NCBI GenBank assembly: GCA_012964665.1
Contig: DTTO01000035.1
Coordinates: 1-34,438, forward strand
Source: Fidelibacterota bacterium
Lineage (GTDB): Bacteria > Fidelibacterota > Marinisomatia > Marinisomatales > TCS55
Length of the DNA stretch: 34,438 nucleotides
Direction: 5' to 3'
This document shows, in pieces, positions 1-8,985 of the stretch (within the stretch, counting starts at the first letter, position 1; the number at the start of each line of letters is the position of its first letter). The translations under genes and the position numbers were made by a program. Under the pieces are notes generated by a model, which saw only the letters and a list, made by a program, of their open reading frames with translations, had not been told where the DNA came from and ran no database searches.

Positions 1-74
1 CTGCTGAAGCAGAGGAAAGTGATTCGGAAGATGCGGCCGAAGAAGAAGGTGAAAATGAAAAGCCAGAGGAATAA
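1..74 (+). CDS. rpsP: 30S ribosomal protein bS16, C-terminal tail (partial)
   Basis: Only the last 23 codons are in the window (reading frame from base 3, stop TAA at 72-74). They encode a very acidic Glu/Asp/Ala-rich tail. The identification rests on context: the downstream order khpA, rimM, trmD, rplS is the standard rpsP operon, and several lineages carry acidic C-terminal extensions on bS16. The conserved bS16 core lies upstream of the window, so the sequence itself does not prove identity. The KH gene begins about 30 nt downstream, consistent with cotranscription. Confidence 0.65.
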   Translation, partial: AEAEESDSEDAAEEEGENEKPEE

Positions 75-104
75 GAATTTCTTTTGGCTGAAGGGAGAAT
101 GAAT

Positions 105-350
105 ATGAAAGAATTCATAGAAACAATGGTGAAACAACTGGTTGATAAACCAGATGAAGTTGACGTAAAAACGGTTGAGTCAGAACAGAGTCTTATTTAT
201 GAACTCACCGTAGGTGACGGTGATTTTGGAAAAGTGATTGGAAAGCGGGGAAGGAATATATCTGCAATCCGCACATTACTTTTTGCAGTCAACGCCAAAG
301 AGGGTGGTAAACGCGCTCGATTGGAGGTAATAGATACTATTGAAAAATAA
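105..350 (+). CDS. khpA: KH-domain RNA-binding protein KhpA
   Basis: An 81-residue single KH-domain protein of the KhpA/YlqC family, a small cytoplasmic RNA binder that in other bacteria pairs with KhpB. The sequence begins MKEFIETMVKQLVDKPDEV, typical of the family, and the RNA-gripping GxxG loop is GKRG at residues 46-49. I chose ATG 105 over ATG 99 and TTG 84 because a Shine-Dalgarno-like AAGGGAG sits at 91-97 with good spacing and family members start there. It lies between rpsP and rimM, its usual place, and its end overlaps the rimM start by 11 nt, suggesting translational coupling. Confidence 0.9.
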   Translation: MKEFIETMVKQLVDKPDEVDVKTVESEQSLIYELTVGDGDFGKVIGKRGRNISAIRTLLFAVNAKEGGKRARLEVIDTIEK

Positions 351-843
351 GCTTTTTGCTATAGCGAAAATCACACGGGTAGCTGGCCTAAAAGGTGAAG
401 TAGGTGTTCGACCGTTGGTTCGTCAGTTTGACGACTATGTAATGGAAAAATCGCTTTTTATCGGATTTGATCCAAATATTGCTAGGGACGTCAAGCTTGA
501 AAAAGTATCTGGTGTGGAGAAAAAGCGCCGTTTCCTTTTCAATGGTATGAAAACCCGGGATGAAGCTGAATCAATGATTGGGCAGTTATTGTTTGTGTCA
601 GTGACAGATTCGGATCCGATCAATATGATTTCTCCGGATTTGCTGGGAGCAACGGTAATTGCTGATAACGGTGAAATCATTGGTGAACTGGTGGATATGA
701 TCAGTCTACCGGCCAATGATGCATATGTGATTAAGCAAGGGAAAAAGGAAGTATTGATTCCGGTTGTACCGGAAATAGTTCGTGCGGTGGATATACAGAT
801 GGGACTCGTAACCATCACACCCATGGACGGCTTATTGGATTGA
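340..843 (+). CDS. rimM: Ribosome maturation factor RimM
   Basis: A 167-residue 16S rRNA processing factor that assists assembly of the 30S head and binds ribosomal protein S19. The N-terminal half carries the RimM signature IAKITRVAGLKGEV (residues 8-21). The C-terminal half has the PRC-barrel pattern, including GELVDMISLPANDAYVI and VLIPVVPEIV. The only start upstream of the signature is TTG at 340, inside the end of khpA, with a GGAGG at 323-327. The stop overlaps the TTG start of trmD. Length is normal for the family. Confidence 0.94.
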   Translation: MKNKLFAIAKITRVAGLKGEVGVRPLVRQFDDYVMEKSLFIGFDPNIARDVKLEKVSGVEKKRRFLFNGMKTRDEAESMIGQLLFVSVTDSDPINMISPDLLGATVIADNGEIIGELVDMISLPANDAYVIKQGKKEVLIPVVPEIVRAVDIQMGLVTITPMDGLLD

Positions 844-1568
844 AGCACCAGATTGCAATTATTACATCGGTTCCGACACTAGTGGAAACGGTGGTTCAGT
901 ATTCCATGCTTAGAGAGGCAGTGGCGCGGGAAAAAGTGGATTTTCACTTGATAAATCTGCGGGAATATGGTGCAGGTAATTATCGTCAGATTGATGACAC
1001 ACCATACGGTGGTGGCGCTGGAATGGTGATGATGGCGGAACCTATATTCAAGGCCATTGAAAATGCGATCGAATTAGTGGGTGGCAGCAATGATTTGCGA
1101 ATCATTTACCCCTCACCCCAGGGCAAACCCTGGAATCACGGATTGGCCGAAGAGAATAGCAACGTAAAAAAGCTTATTGTGATTTGTGGGCATTACAAAG
1201 GTATTGATGAGCGGATCATTGAAAAATATGTAAGCCATGAATATTCCATTGGCGATTTTGTCGTAACCAGCGGTGAAATTCCGGCAATGATCATGGTAGA
1301 TAGTATTGTTAGGCTCATTCCCGGGGTGCTAAATAAGATGGAATCAGCTTTAAGCGATACTTTTGCGGCGGATTTATTGGATGGCCCCCATTATACCCAG
1401 CCACGGGAAATAGAAGGCATGGCTGTACCAGAAGTATTATTTTCTGGACACCATAAAAAAATTGAAGACTGGCGTAAAGTTCGCCGGGAAGAACGTACGA
1501 GGGAAAAACGTCCTGATATTTGGCAAAAATATTTAGAATTAAATGAATCGGAGGAAAACGATGAATAA
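840..1568 (+). CDS. trmD: tRNA (guanine-N1)-methyltransferase TrmD
   Basis: A 242-residue SPOUT-class enzyme that methylates G37 of tRNAs with S-adenosylmethionine, preventing +1 frameshifting. Visible motifs are the N-terminal strand followed by the [14 protein letters not shown] substrate segment (about residues 53-66), the YPSPQGKPW loop, and the trefoil-knot SAM-binding segment [13 protein letters not shown]...[16 protein letters not shown]. The knot reads TSGEIP where SGGELP is commoner, a mild variation. The start is TTG at 840, overlapping the rimM stop; the next Met lies inside conserved sequence. The end overlaps rplS by 8 nt. Confidence 0.95.
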   Translation: MKHQIAIITSVPTLVETVVQYSMLREAVAREKVDFHLINLREYGAGNYRQIDDTPYGGGAGMVMMAEPIFKAIENAIELVGGSNDLRIIYPSPQGKPWNHGLAEENSNVKKLIVICGHYKGIDERIIEKYVSHEYSIGDFVVTSGEIPAMIMVDSIVRLIPGVLNKMESALSDTFAADLLDGPHYTQPREIEGMAVPEVLFSGHHKKIEDWRKVRREERTREKRPDIWQKYLELNESEENDE

Positions 1569-1905
1569 AATTAGACCGATTGTAGAGGGACAATTGAAAA
1601 CCGATGTGCCGGATTTTGGCCCTGGAGACACAGTCGTAGTAGACGTGCGCGTGGTTGAAGGTGGTAAGGAACGAATTCAGAAATTCGAGGGAATAGTGAT
1701 AGGCCGTAGGGGAAGTGATATTTCCGAAACATTCACCGTTCGTAAAATTTCCGCTGGTATTGGCGTAGAAAGAATTTTTCCCATCCATGCACCCGTGGTT
1801 AATCAAATTACAGTAAAACGCAGTGGTTCGGTCCGTCGTGCCAAGCTGAACTATCTACGTAAACTGACTGGTTCCAAAGCGACACGTATTTCTGAAAAGC
1901 GATAA
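1561..1905 (+). CDS. rplS: 50S ribosomal protein bL19
   Basis: A 114-residue large-subunit protein located at the 30S/50S interface. Typical bL19 sequence runs throughout: [52 protein letters not shown] and the basic [12 protein letters not shown] tail. ATG 1561 is chosen because GGAGG lies at 1550-1554 and bL19 proteins start just before this helix. The gene overlaps the end of trmD by 8 nt and closes the rpsP-khpA-rimM-trmD-rplS operon. Confidence 0.96.
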   Translation: MNKIRPIVEGQLKTDVPDFGPGDTVVVDVRVVEGGKERIQKFEGIVIGRRGSDISETFTVRKISAGIGVERIFPIHAPVVNQITVKRSGSVRRAKLNYLRKLTGSKATRISEKR

Positions 1906-1927
1906 TTCGGTTTTTCATTTTGATATA

Positions 1928-1965
1928 AACCCTCGTTACCCTTAGGTAGGGAGGGTTCTTTATTT
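1928..1965 (+). terminator. Hairpin with T-rich tail after rplS, overlapping the next gene's ribosome-binding site
   Basis: Arms AACCCTC (1928-1934) and GAGGGTT (1951-1957) pair perfectly over 7 bp. An inner stem TACC/GGTA (1937-1940 / 1945-1948) closes a CTTA loop, and the T-rich CTTTATTT follows at 1958-1965. This has the form of a Rho-independent terminator for the ribosomal operon. The right arm also contains the GGAGG (1950-1954) that is the only good Shine-Dalgarno for the MFS gene starting at 1966, so the element could instead control translation. Confidence 0.7.
1949..1955 (+). promoter_or_regulatory. Ribosome-binding site of the MFS gene, buried in the hairpin
   Basis: GGGAGGG lies 10 nt upstream of ATG 1966 and is the only purine-rich ribosome-binding sequence for the MFS gene. 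It is base-paired in the 1928-1957 hairpin, so translation initiation would require the stem to open. Confidence 0.5.
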
Positions 1966-3138
1966 ATGACGCGTTTCGAAAAGATCATTCTGAGTATTAC
2001 CGGTGGTAGCCACCTATCAGTCCATGCTCTCATGCTGGCACTACCCAGCCTTATTCCTATAATTCGTAATGAATTTAATGTGGGTTTAACCACGCTAGGA
2101 TTTTTAGTCACGGTCAGTGCCTTTATGTTTGGTTTGGGCGCCATACCAGCAGGGTGGGCCGAGAAACGTTTTGGTGGTCGCCAACTCTTATTGATTTATC
2201 AGATTGGTTCATCTATATCTGCTTTGATTGTTGCCCTTTCAGGGTCTTTCCAGATGATGGTAGTGGGTCTTGGTCTAATGGGGTTTTTCTGTAGTATTTA
2301 TCATCCGGCAGGACTGACCCTTATTTCTCATCGCATTAAAATATTGACAAAAGGCATGGCTATCCATGGCATATTCGGATCAACTGGTTCCGCACTTGGA
2401 CCGATTTTGGCAACCTCTTTGGCGGCTATTATCTCTTGGCGTGCATCATATGCTTTCCTTGGTATTTTTAATGGATTGTTAGCAATCAGCACATTTTTTG
2501 CGATACCATATCAAAAACGATCTGAGATTCCTGAAGATGAATTTGAAAACCATGGGAAATCCACGAATAAACCTGCGCTCATTTTTTATTATTTGACTAA
2601 TATGTTTATGGGAATGGCCTATTATGGATTCACCACCTTTATGCCAGTCCATTTTGCAGAAAATACCGATATCATTTTGCCGTCTATTTCAGGTAATATG
2701 AAAGCGGGAATTTTTCCCACGATGGTATTTATTGCTGGAGTGGGAGGACAGTTGATTGGTGCAAGGATTGGGGAACGTTTCCATAAGCCAACCGTACTCA
2801 TCTTTATTATTATGGCCAATATTCCATTTCTGATCCTTATGGGATATACATCGGACTTAATCTTGATCCTTTCAAGTATCATGCTAGGTATAACATATTT
2901 CAGCAATCAGCCCATAGGTAATACCCTCATTGCTGAATTTACTCACAGTCAGAACCGAGGGTTGGGATATGGCATCAGTTTTTTCCTCAGTTTTGGTATT
3001 GGTTCATTTGCGGCTGGCTTCAGTGGATTGATTGCGGAAAATATGGGTATATCTACTGTTTTTCCTGCCATGGCTATTTTATTAATTCCTAGCGTAATTT
3101 TTGCCTTCCTGATGAAACGAGCTGTTGGAACAACTTGA
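1966..3138 (+). CDS. MFS transporter (fosmidomycin-resistance-like family)
   Basis: A 390-residue inner-membrane protein with about 12 hydrophobic segments in two halves joined by a charged loop near residues 185-205. This is the major facilitator layout of a proton-coupled exporter. The first half has the loop GAIPAGWAEKRFGGR (motif-A-like) and FFCSIYHPAGLTL; the YHPAG motif recalls Fsr-type exporters. Substrate cannot be inferred. The gene follows a terminator-like hairpin that contains its ribosome-binding site and precedes selA by 36 nt. It may be a separate transcript read together with selAB, but no link to selenium is evident. Confidence 0.8.
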   Translation: MTRFEKIILSITGGSHLSVHALMLALPSLIPIIRNEFNVGLTTLGFLVTVSAFMFGLGAIPAGWAEKRFGGRQLLLIYQIGSSISALIVALSGSFQMMVVGLGLMGFFCSIYHPAGLTLISHRIKILTKGMAIHGIFGSTGSALGPILATSLAAIISWRASYAFLGIFNGLLAISTFFAIPYQKRSEIPEDEFENHGKSTNKPALIFYYLTNMFMGMAYYGFTTFMPVHFAENTDIILPSISGNMKAGIFPTMVFIAGVGGQLIGARIGERFHKPTVLIFIIMANIPFLILMGYTSDLILILSSIMLGITYFSNQPIGNTLIAEFTHSQNRGLGYGISFFLSFGIGSFAAGFSGLIAENMGISTVFPAMAILLIPSVIFAFLMKRAVGTT

Positions 3139-3174
3139 ACCTTGCTTTATAAATAAATTACATTTCCCGTCTCC

Positions 3175-4545
3175 ATGGCACAAAACCAACTTAAAGAACT
3201 CCCATCTGTATCTGAAGTATTACTTAAATGTAATAAGTATAAATTATTGAATAACAAATATTTAACATATATAATAAAATTGAAAATTGATCACTATCGC
3301 GTTGTTGCCAAAAAAGGAAAGCTAACCCTGAAACGTAGCCAGGTTATACAAGACATAGTAGATGAAATTGATCGGATATCGACCACATCCATGCGGCCTG
3401 TTATTAATGGAACGGGGATCGTTCTACACACCGGTTTAGGTCGTGCCCCCATGAAAGAAAGCACTGCGAAACGGGTGGCTAAACGGGTGTCCGGTTATAC
3501 TAATCTTGAATTGGATCTTTTATCGGGAAACCGGGGCCAGCGCCAGAACCATGTGGATGGATTGCTTGCAGCCCTAACGGGTGCACAATCAGCCATGGCT
3601 GTGAACAATAATGCCGCCGCCGTATTAATGGCTTTAAATGAACTTGCAGAAGGGAAGGAAGTTATTGTTTCTCGTGGACAACAGGTAGAAATTGGTGGTT
3701 CATTTCGTATTCCTGATGTAGTCAAAAAAAGCGGTTGTATCTTAAAAGAAATAGGTACTACAAACCGTACTCATCTTAAAGATTATGAAAAAGCAATCGG
3801 CAAGAACACAGGGTTGATCCTTTGGGTCCATACCAGCAATTACGTAGTGCGTGGTTTTACAAGCGAAGTAGATTTGCATGACTTGGTTGAATTGGGGAGG
3901 AAAAAACGGATTCCAGTCATGGTGGACTTGGGCTGTGGTGAAATGGTTGATTTATCTAAAAAAGGAGTACCTACTCATCTACCTGTTCAGGATGTTGTAA
4001 AGTCAGGTGCAGGCATCGTAACTTTTTCTGGTGACAAACTATTGGGTGGTCCCCAAGCAGGGCTCATTGTCGGTAATAAAACATTGGTCAGTCGACTGAA
4101 AAAAAACCCGATTTCCAGGGCGGTTCGCTGTGATAAATGGTCCTTGGCGTTTTTGGAAGAATCCCTACGCTCATTTCAAGATGATGGACCATCCAAAGAC
4201 AATCTTACCATCTCACTTATGACTAATTCAAGAGGGACACTACGAAAAAGAGGAAGGGTCATCCTGTCCTATTTACCCAAGAAAACCGTGGATCTATTAG
4301 GTATCGCCCTGGTAGAATCTGAGGTGGAGGCAGGAAGTGGATCCCTCCCAGAAGAAAAACTAGAAAGTATGGCTTTTCAATTTAGTGCGAAAGGTCGATC
4401 AGCATCAAAGTTGGCAACCAAATTTAGAAAAGGTGAGATTCCTGTGGTAGGGTATATACACGGGAATAAATTTTTTATCGATCTTAAAGCAGTCATCCCA
4501 GGCCAGGAGAAAGACTTGGCAGGAGCCATCAGTGCAATACAATAG
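3175..4545 (+). CDS. selA: L-seryl-tRNA(Sec) selenium transferase SelA
   Basis: A 456-residue PLP enzyme that converts seryl-tRNA(Sec) to selenocysteyl-tRNA(Sec) using selenophosphate. Family features are the N-terminal LKELPSVSEVLL segment, RPVINGTGIVLHTGLGRAP, TNLELDLLSGNRGQR, and the PLP site FSGDKLLGGPQAG with the Schiff-base lysine at K288. Length is normal for bacterial SelA. ATG 3175 is the natural start, just before the conserved N-terminal helix. It is followed 8 nt later by selB, forming a selAB pair. No selD or tRNA-Sec gene is visible here. Confidence 0.95.
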   Translation: MAQNQLKELPSVSEVLLKCNKYKLLNNKYLTYIIKLKIDHYRVVAKKGKLTLKRSQVIQDIVDEIDRISTTSMRPVINGTGIVLHTGLGRAPMKESTAKRVAKRVSGYTNLELDLLSGNRGQRQNHVDGLLAALTGAQSAMAVNNNAAAVLMALNELAEGKEVIVSRGQQVEIGGSFRIPDVVKKSGCILKEIGTTNRTHLKDYEKAIGKNTGLILWVHTSNYVVRGFTSEVDLHDLVELGRKKRIPVMVDLGCGEMVDLSKKGVPTHLPVQDVVKSGAGIVTFSGDKLLGGPQAGLIVGNKTLVSRLKKNPISRAVRCDKWSLAFLEESLRSFQDDGPSKDNLTISLMTNSRGTLRKRGRVILSYLPKKTVDLLGIALVESEVEAGSGSLPEEKLESMAFQFSAKGRSASKLATKFRKGEIPVVGYIHGNKFFIDLKAVIPGQEKDLAGAISAIQ

Positions 4546-4553
4546 AGAGGAAA

Positions 4554-6404
4554 ATGTCGCAGATTGTCATCGGCACAGCAGGTCACATTGACCATGGGAA
4601 AACGGCCTTGGTCAAGGCCCTCACAGGTACCGATACAGATCGCCTAACTGAAGAAAAATCCCGGGGGATGACAATTGATCTAGGTTTTGCCTACCTGGAT
4701 AAAAATATTACTATTATTGACGTTCCCGGACACGAAAGATTCATCCGTAATATGGTGGCGGGCGTTTCTACCATCCATATCGCTCTAATCGTCATTGCAG
4801 TTGATGACGGCATCATGCCCCAGACTCGCGAACACCTCCATATACTTAGACTACTGGGTGTGAGACACGGTATTATTGCGCTTACCAAGACAGACTTAGC
4901 TGAAGATACTGACTGGATAGACCTGGTTGAATTGGAAATTCGGGACTTGATCTCCAATACGTTTTTAAAAGAAGCACCCATCATACGAACGTCCGTAGAA
5001 ACGGGGGAAGGAATTGAAGCACTAAAATCTGAGATCACTACCCAGTCTAAAGCCATAAAAACGAATTTAGACCGGGGATTTTTCCATTTGGCCGTAGATC
5101 GTGTTTTCTCAAAAACTGGTTTTGGATCAGTTGTAACGGGAACAGTTCTATCTGGAAAAACAAAAACCGGACAGGAATTGGAGATCATACCTGGAAATAA
5201 AAAAGCAAAAATACGTGGGATGCAAACCCATGGCACCGAAACGTCGGTTGTAAAAATGGGAGATCGGGCTGCTATTAATCTGGCGGGGACAGAATTGGAG
5301 GACCTTTATCGTGGTACTGTAATTGCTGAACCTAATTGGGTGAATTCAACGGAGAAATTGATTGCCAGTGTCACAATGATTGCTGATACGAAATGGAAGT
5401 TGAAAAACCGTCAACGCGTTCACCTCCATATTGGTACAGCGGAGGTGATCGCCAAAGTTATGATGGTAGAAAAAGTATTGGAGGCCGGGCAAAATGGAAA
5501 CGTGCTTTTTCTCCTGGAAAAGCCAGCAGCGGTGATTATGGATGCGCAGTTTATCATCCGTAGTTTTTCTCCCATGGAAACGATAGGCGGCTGTGTTGTT
5601 TTAGACCCCAATCCAATATCAAATAAATTTGCACTGAAAAAGTGGACAAGAATGATCAGTGAAGTCCAAGGTGAGCGATTGAAACAATTTGTGGAATCTT
5701 TTTGGAAATCCCCGAAATCTGCAGGGAACTGGGCTCGGAATTTTCACATTTCAGAAAAACAGATCAAATCTTTGATTAAGGATGAAAGCATATTCAATGA
5801 ACAAGGGTTTCTTTTCACTTCAAAAATACGAGATGAATCCATTGATTTACTCCGGTCTATACTCCAGACTTTTCACGAAGAGAATCCCTATGCAAAATCC
5901 CTTTCACAAGTTCAAGCGAAGAAAATATCTGGATTCAGTGTGAATTGGTTATCCTTTTTATTGGAGAAAATATCGGATGAACTCATTTATTCAGAAGGTG
6001 GTTATGCCCTGAAAAGACATGCTATTGTTTTATCGGATTTTGATAAAAAATTAGCAGTAACCCTTGAAAAAGCCATTAGGGATGCTAATTTTCGTTTGTT
6101 GACTGCAGATCAAATCGCATTAGAAAATTCTAAAAAGGCAATTGAAATTTTGCATATACTTAAGGATCGAGGAACGATAGTGGCGTTGGCGCAAGGATTG
6201 TGGATTCACGTAGAGGTATTGGATAAATTGAAGAATGAATTATCTAGATTTTTTTCATCCAAACCTGAAATGAAGGTAGCTGACTTTAAAAATATCACCA
6301 ATACCAGCCGGAAAACTGCCATACCTTTGCTTGAATACTGTGATAAACAAGGCCTCACAGAGCGAGATGGGAACGTACGCCTGAAAGGAGAGTCCCTTGC
6401 CTAA
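4554..6404 (+). CDS. selB: Selenocysteine-specific elongation factor SelB
   Basis: A 616-residue GTPase that delivers selenocysteyl-tRNA to UGA codons marked by a SECIS hairpin. The GTPase motifs are intact: GHIDHGKT (residues 10-17), GMTID switch I, DVPGHE (56-61) and TKTD (111-114). EF-Tu-like beta-barrel domains follow ([16 protein letters not shown], about residue 185 on). The C-terminal third is a series of winged-helix-like segments that in SelB bind the SECIS RNA. AGAGAGGAAA precedes ATG 4554. The end overlaps mutS by 8 nt. Confidence 0.95.
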   Translation: MSQIVIGTAGHIDHGKTALVKALTGTDTDRLTEEKSRGMTIDLGFAYLDKNITIIDVPGHERFIRNMVAGVSTIHIALIVIAVDDGIMPQTREHLHILRLLGVRHGIIALTKTDLAEDTDWIDLVELEIRDLISNTFLKEAPIIRTSVETGEGIEALKSEITTQSKAIKTNLDRGFFHLAVDRVFSKTGFGSVVTGTVLSGKTKTGQELEIIPGNKKAKIRGMQTHGTETSVVKMGDRAAINLAGTELEDLYRGTVIAEPNWVNSTEKLIASVTMIADTKWKLKNRQRVHLHIGTAEVIAKVMMVEKVLEAGQNGNVLFLLEKPAAVIMDAQFIIRSFSPMETIGGCVVLDPNPISNKFALKKWTRMISEVQGERLKQFVESFWKSPKSAGNWARNFHISEKQIKSLIKDESIFNEQGFLFTSKIRDESIDLLRSILQTFHEENPYAKSLSQVQAKKISGFSVNWLSFLLEKISDELIYSEGGYALKRHAIVLSDFDKKLAVTLEKAIRDANFRLLTADQIALENSKKAIEILHILKDRGTIVALAQGLWIHVEVLDKLKNELSRFFSSKPEMKVADFKNITNTSRKTAIPLLEYCDKQGLTERDGNVRLKGESLA

Positions 6405-8985
6405 GGACAACGGTACGCCTCTGATGCGTCAATATATGGAGATCAAGACGAAATATAGTGACACCATTGTCCTGTTCCGTATGGGAGATTTTTACGAGAC
6501 CTTTAACGAAGATGCAAAAACCGCTGCAAAAATTCTAGGGATTGTACTGACAAAAAGAGCCAATGGTGCAGCCGCCAATGTGCCGCTGGCGGGATTCCCG
6601 TACCATGCTTTAGATAATTATTTGTATAAACTGGTGAATGCCGGACACCGTGTGGCCATCTGTGAGCAGGTGGAAGATCCCAAATTAGCAAAGGGAATTG
6701 TGAAAAGGGAAGTGATTGAGGTAGTGACACCTGGGACGATTACCGCTGAGCAGGCCTTGGACCAAAAAGCCAACCAGTATTTGGCATCGATTCATTTCGG
6801 GAAATCTAATGTAGGTTTTGCGGTCTTGGACCAATCCACCGGTGAATTTTTCATCGGACAATGCATTCCTGAGAAGTTGGCAGAATCGTTACGCAAGTTT
6901 TCACCGCGTGAAGTATTGATAGCCGAAACAGTTATTTATTCAACAGCCAATTGGTATTGGGAACTAAAGCCCTTCATCACGAAAGTAGAGGATTGGCTTT
7001 ATAACTATGACCAGTCCTACCGAACTCTTATCGATCATTTTAAAGTGAAATCGTTGAAAGGATTTGGCTGTGAACATTTGAATGAAGGGATAATTGCCGC
7101 GGGCACCATTTTTCACCATATGACCCAGTCCTTAAGTAGCGCCGTGGATCATATTTCAACCATCCGGCCGATCTTGGATCAATATGTGATGGGATTGGAT
7201 GGTTTTACAGTTAGGAATTTGGAGATTTTTCAAAGTCTGGCTACCCAAGGTACCCACGGGACTTTAATCGATGTACTAGATGAAACAGTTACAGCCGGGG
7301 GAGGGCGTTTGCTAAAACAATGGCTAAATCGGCCTATTACCAATCCGAAACAGTTGAATCAACGGCTTGATATCGTTGAATCTTTTCAAAAGAAAAAGCG
7401 CACATTGGAGGATACGCAAAATTGCTTAAAAAATATATCCGATATTGAACGCATTCTTGGCCGAGTGAATAATGGAAAAATTACCCCCAAAGAAATCAAT
7501 GGACTCCGTTATAGTTTAGCACAAATCCCTGAATTGATTTCCGTGTTGAAAAATTCTAATGATAAGCACCTCAAAACCTTTACTAAGAACTTTGTCGATA
7601 CGGACGGCATTAAGGATCGGATTGCAGAAACAATCAATCCTGACGCGCCCTCACAAGTGAAACATGGTAATGTGGTATTGGATGGTGTAGATCCTGAACT
7701 GGATGAACTTCGGAAGCTTAGCATTGGTGGCAAGGAATGGATTGCCAATTTGCAGAAATCTGAGCGAGAAAGAACCGGAATTCCATCATTAAAGATCGGT
7801 TATAATAAGGTATTTGGCTACTATCTGGAAATAACCAAGACCCATAGTGAAAAAGTGCCGGAAGAATATATCCGGAAACAAACGTTGGTGAATTCCGAAC
7901 GTTATATCACTCCGGAATTGAAAGAGTATGAAGAAAAGATACTTTCTGCAGAAGAAAAAATTGAATCTATTGAATCACGGATTTTTCATGAGCTGTGCCA
8001 ATATATTTTGTTACAGGCAGGTATATTGCAGGAAAATGCAGCTGTCTTAAGTCGATTGGATGTGCTATCTAACTTTGCCTGGGTGTCCATATGCAACAAA
8101 TATACGCGCCCGATATTCACCCAAGCGGGTACCCTCAAAATCAAAGCTGGTCGCCACCCTGTAGTTGAACAACTGCTTCCAGCTACGGAACGATTTATTC
8201 CTAATGATCTATCCATGAATACAGAAAAAAGTCAAATCCATCTTATTACGGGGCCGAATATGGCCGGTAAATCCACTTATCTTCGTCAAGTCGGTCTTAT
8301 TGTCCTGATGGCTCAGATAGGGTGTTTTGTACCGGCAGAATCGGCGGAAATCGGTATTGTGGATAAACTGTTCACCCGCGTTGGAGCCAGCGATAACCTT
8401 GCGGGGGGAGAAAGCACCTTTTTAGTAGAGATGAATGAGGCAGCCAATATTTTAAATAATGCAACGGAGAAAAGTTTAATCCTGCTTGATGAAATCGGCC
8501 GAGGAACTGCTACTTACGATGGATTGTCGCTAGCCTGGGCAATCACGGAATATTTGCATCAAAAGAAGGAAGTGGCGGCACGAACCTTGTTTGCTACTCA
8601 TTATCATGAATTAACGGATCTTGAGAATACTTTGGAACGGTTGGAAAATCACCACATCGCAGTAAAGGAATTTGGTGATAAAATTGTTTTTTTACGCAAG
8701 ATTATGCCCGGTTCGGGGGACAAAAGTTATGGGATTTACGTGGCCCAGATGGCGGGATTACCCAATCAGGTGATTTCACGAGCAAAAGAAATATTGAATT
8801 TTCATTTGACAAACCATCCTACCGATGTAAAAGGCGAAAACACAGTCGTGGAAAACCAAATTTCTTTGTTTGCAGCACAAGAATCGGAATTGAAAAAAGA
8901 TTTATCGAATCTGGACATCATGCAGATTTCACCACTGGAAGCTATCAAAAAACTGGACGAATTAAAGAAAAAGCATGACCTATAA
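6397..8985 (+). CDS. mutS: DNA mismatch repair protein MutS
   Basis: An 862-residue MutS1 protein that recognises mismatches and recruits MutL. The N-terminal domain has the mismatch-wedging FYE (F32, E34) in FRMGDFYETF. The ATPase domain has Walker A GPNMAGKST near residues 619-627, the GGESTF signature (8408 on), Walker B LILLDEIGRG and the ATHYHEL motif. Full length for the family. The start is TTG 6397, preceded by AAAGGAG at 6384-6390; the first ATG is inside the conserved TPLMRQY segment. It overlaps selB by 8 nt and the next gene by 11 nt. Confidence 0.96.
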   Translation: MPKDNGTPLMRQYMEIKTKYSDTIVLFRMGDFYETFNEDAKTAAKILGIVLTKRANGAAANVPLAGFPYHALDNYLYKLVNAGHRVAICEQVEDPKLAKGIVKREVIEVVTPGTITAEQALDQKANQYLASIHFGKSNVGFAVLDQSTGEFFIGQCIPEKLAESLRKFSPREVLIAETVIYSTANWYWELKPFITKVEDWLYNYDQSYRTLIDHFKVKSLKGFGCEHLNEGIIAAGTIFHHMTQSLSSAVDHISTIRPILDQYVMGLDGFTVRNLEIFQSLATQGTHGTLIDVLDETVTAGGGRLLKQWLNRPITNPKQLNQRLDIVESFQKKKRTLEDTQNCLKNISDIERILGRVNNGKITPKEINGLRYSLAQIPELISVLKNSNDKHLKTFTKNFVDTDGIKDRIAETINPDAPSQVKHGNVVLDGVDPELDELRKLSIGGKEWIANLQKSERERTGIPSLKIGYNKVFGYYLEITKTHSEKVPEEYIRKQTLVNSERYITPELKEYEEKILSAEEKIESIESRIFHELCQYILLQAGILQENAAVLSRLDVLSNFAWVSICNKYTRPIFTQAGTLKIKAGRHPVVEQLLPATERFIPNDLSMNTEKSQIHLITGPNMAGKSTYLRQVGLIVLMAQIGCFVPAESAEIGIVDKLFTRVGASDNLAGGESTFLVEMNEAANILNNATEKSLILLDEIGRGTATYDGLSLAWAITEYLHQKKEVAARTLFATHYHELTDLENTLERLENHHIAVKEFGDKIVFLRKIMPGSGDKSYGIYVAQMAGLPNQVISRAKEILNFHLTNHPTDVKGENTVVENQISLFAAQESELKKDLSNLDIMQISPLEAIKKLDELKKKHDL

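Noticed and set aside
435-848. 137-codon minus-strand open frame opposite rimM
   Set aside because: Fully overlaps rimM; Ser/Thr/Pro-rich as expected of an antisense frame.
1315-1806. 163-codon minus-strand open frame across trmD and rplS
   Set aside because: Shadow of two highly conserved genes, with no recognisable protein features.
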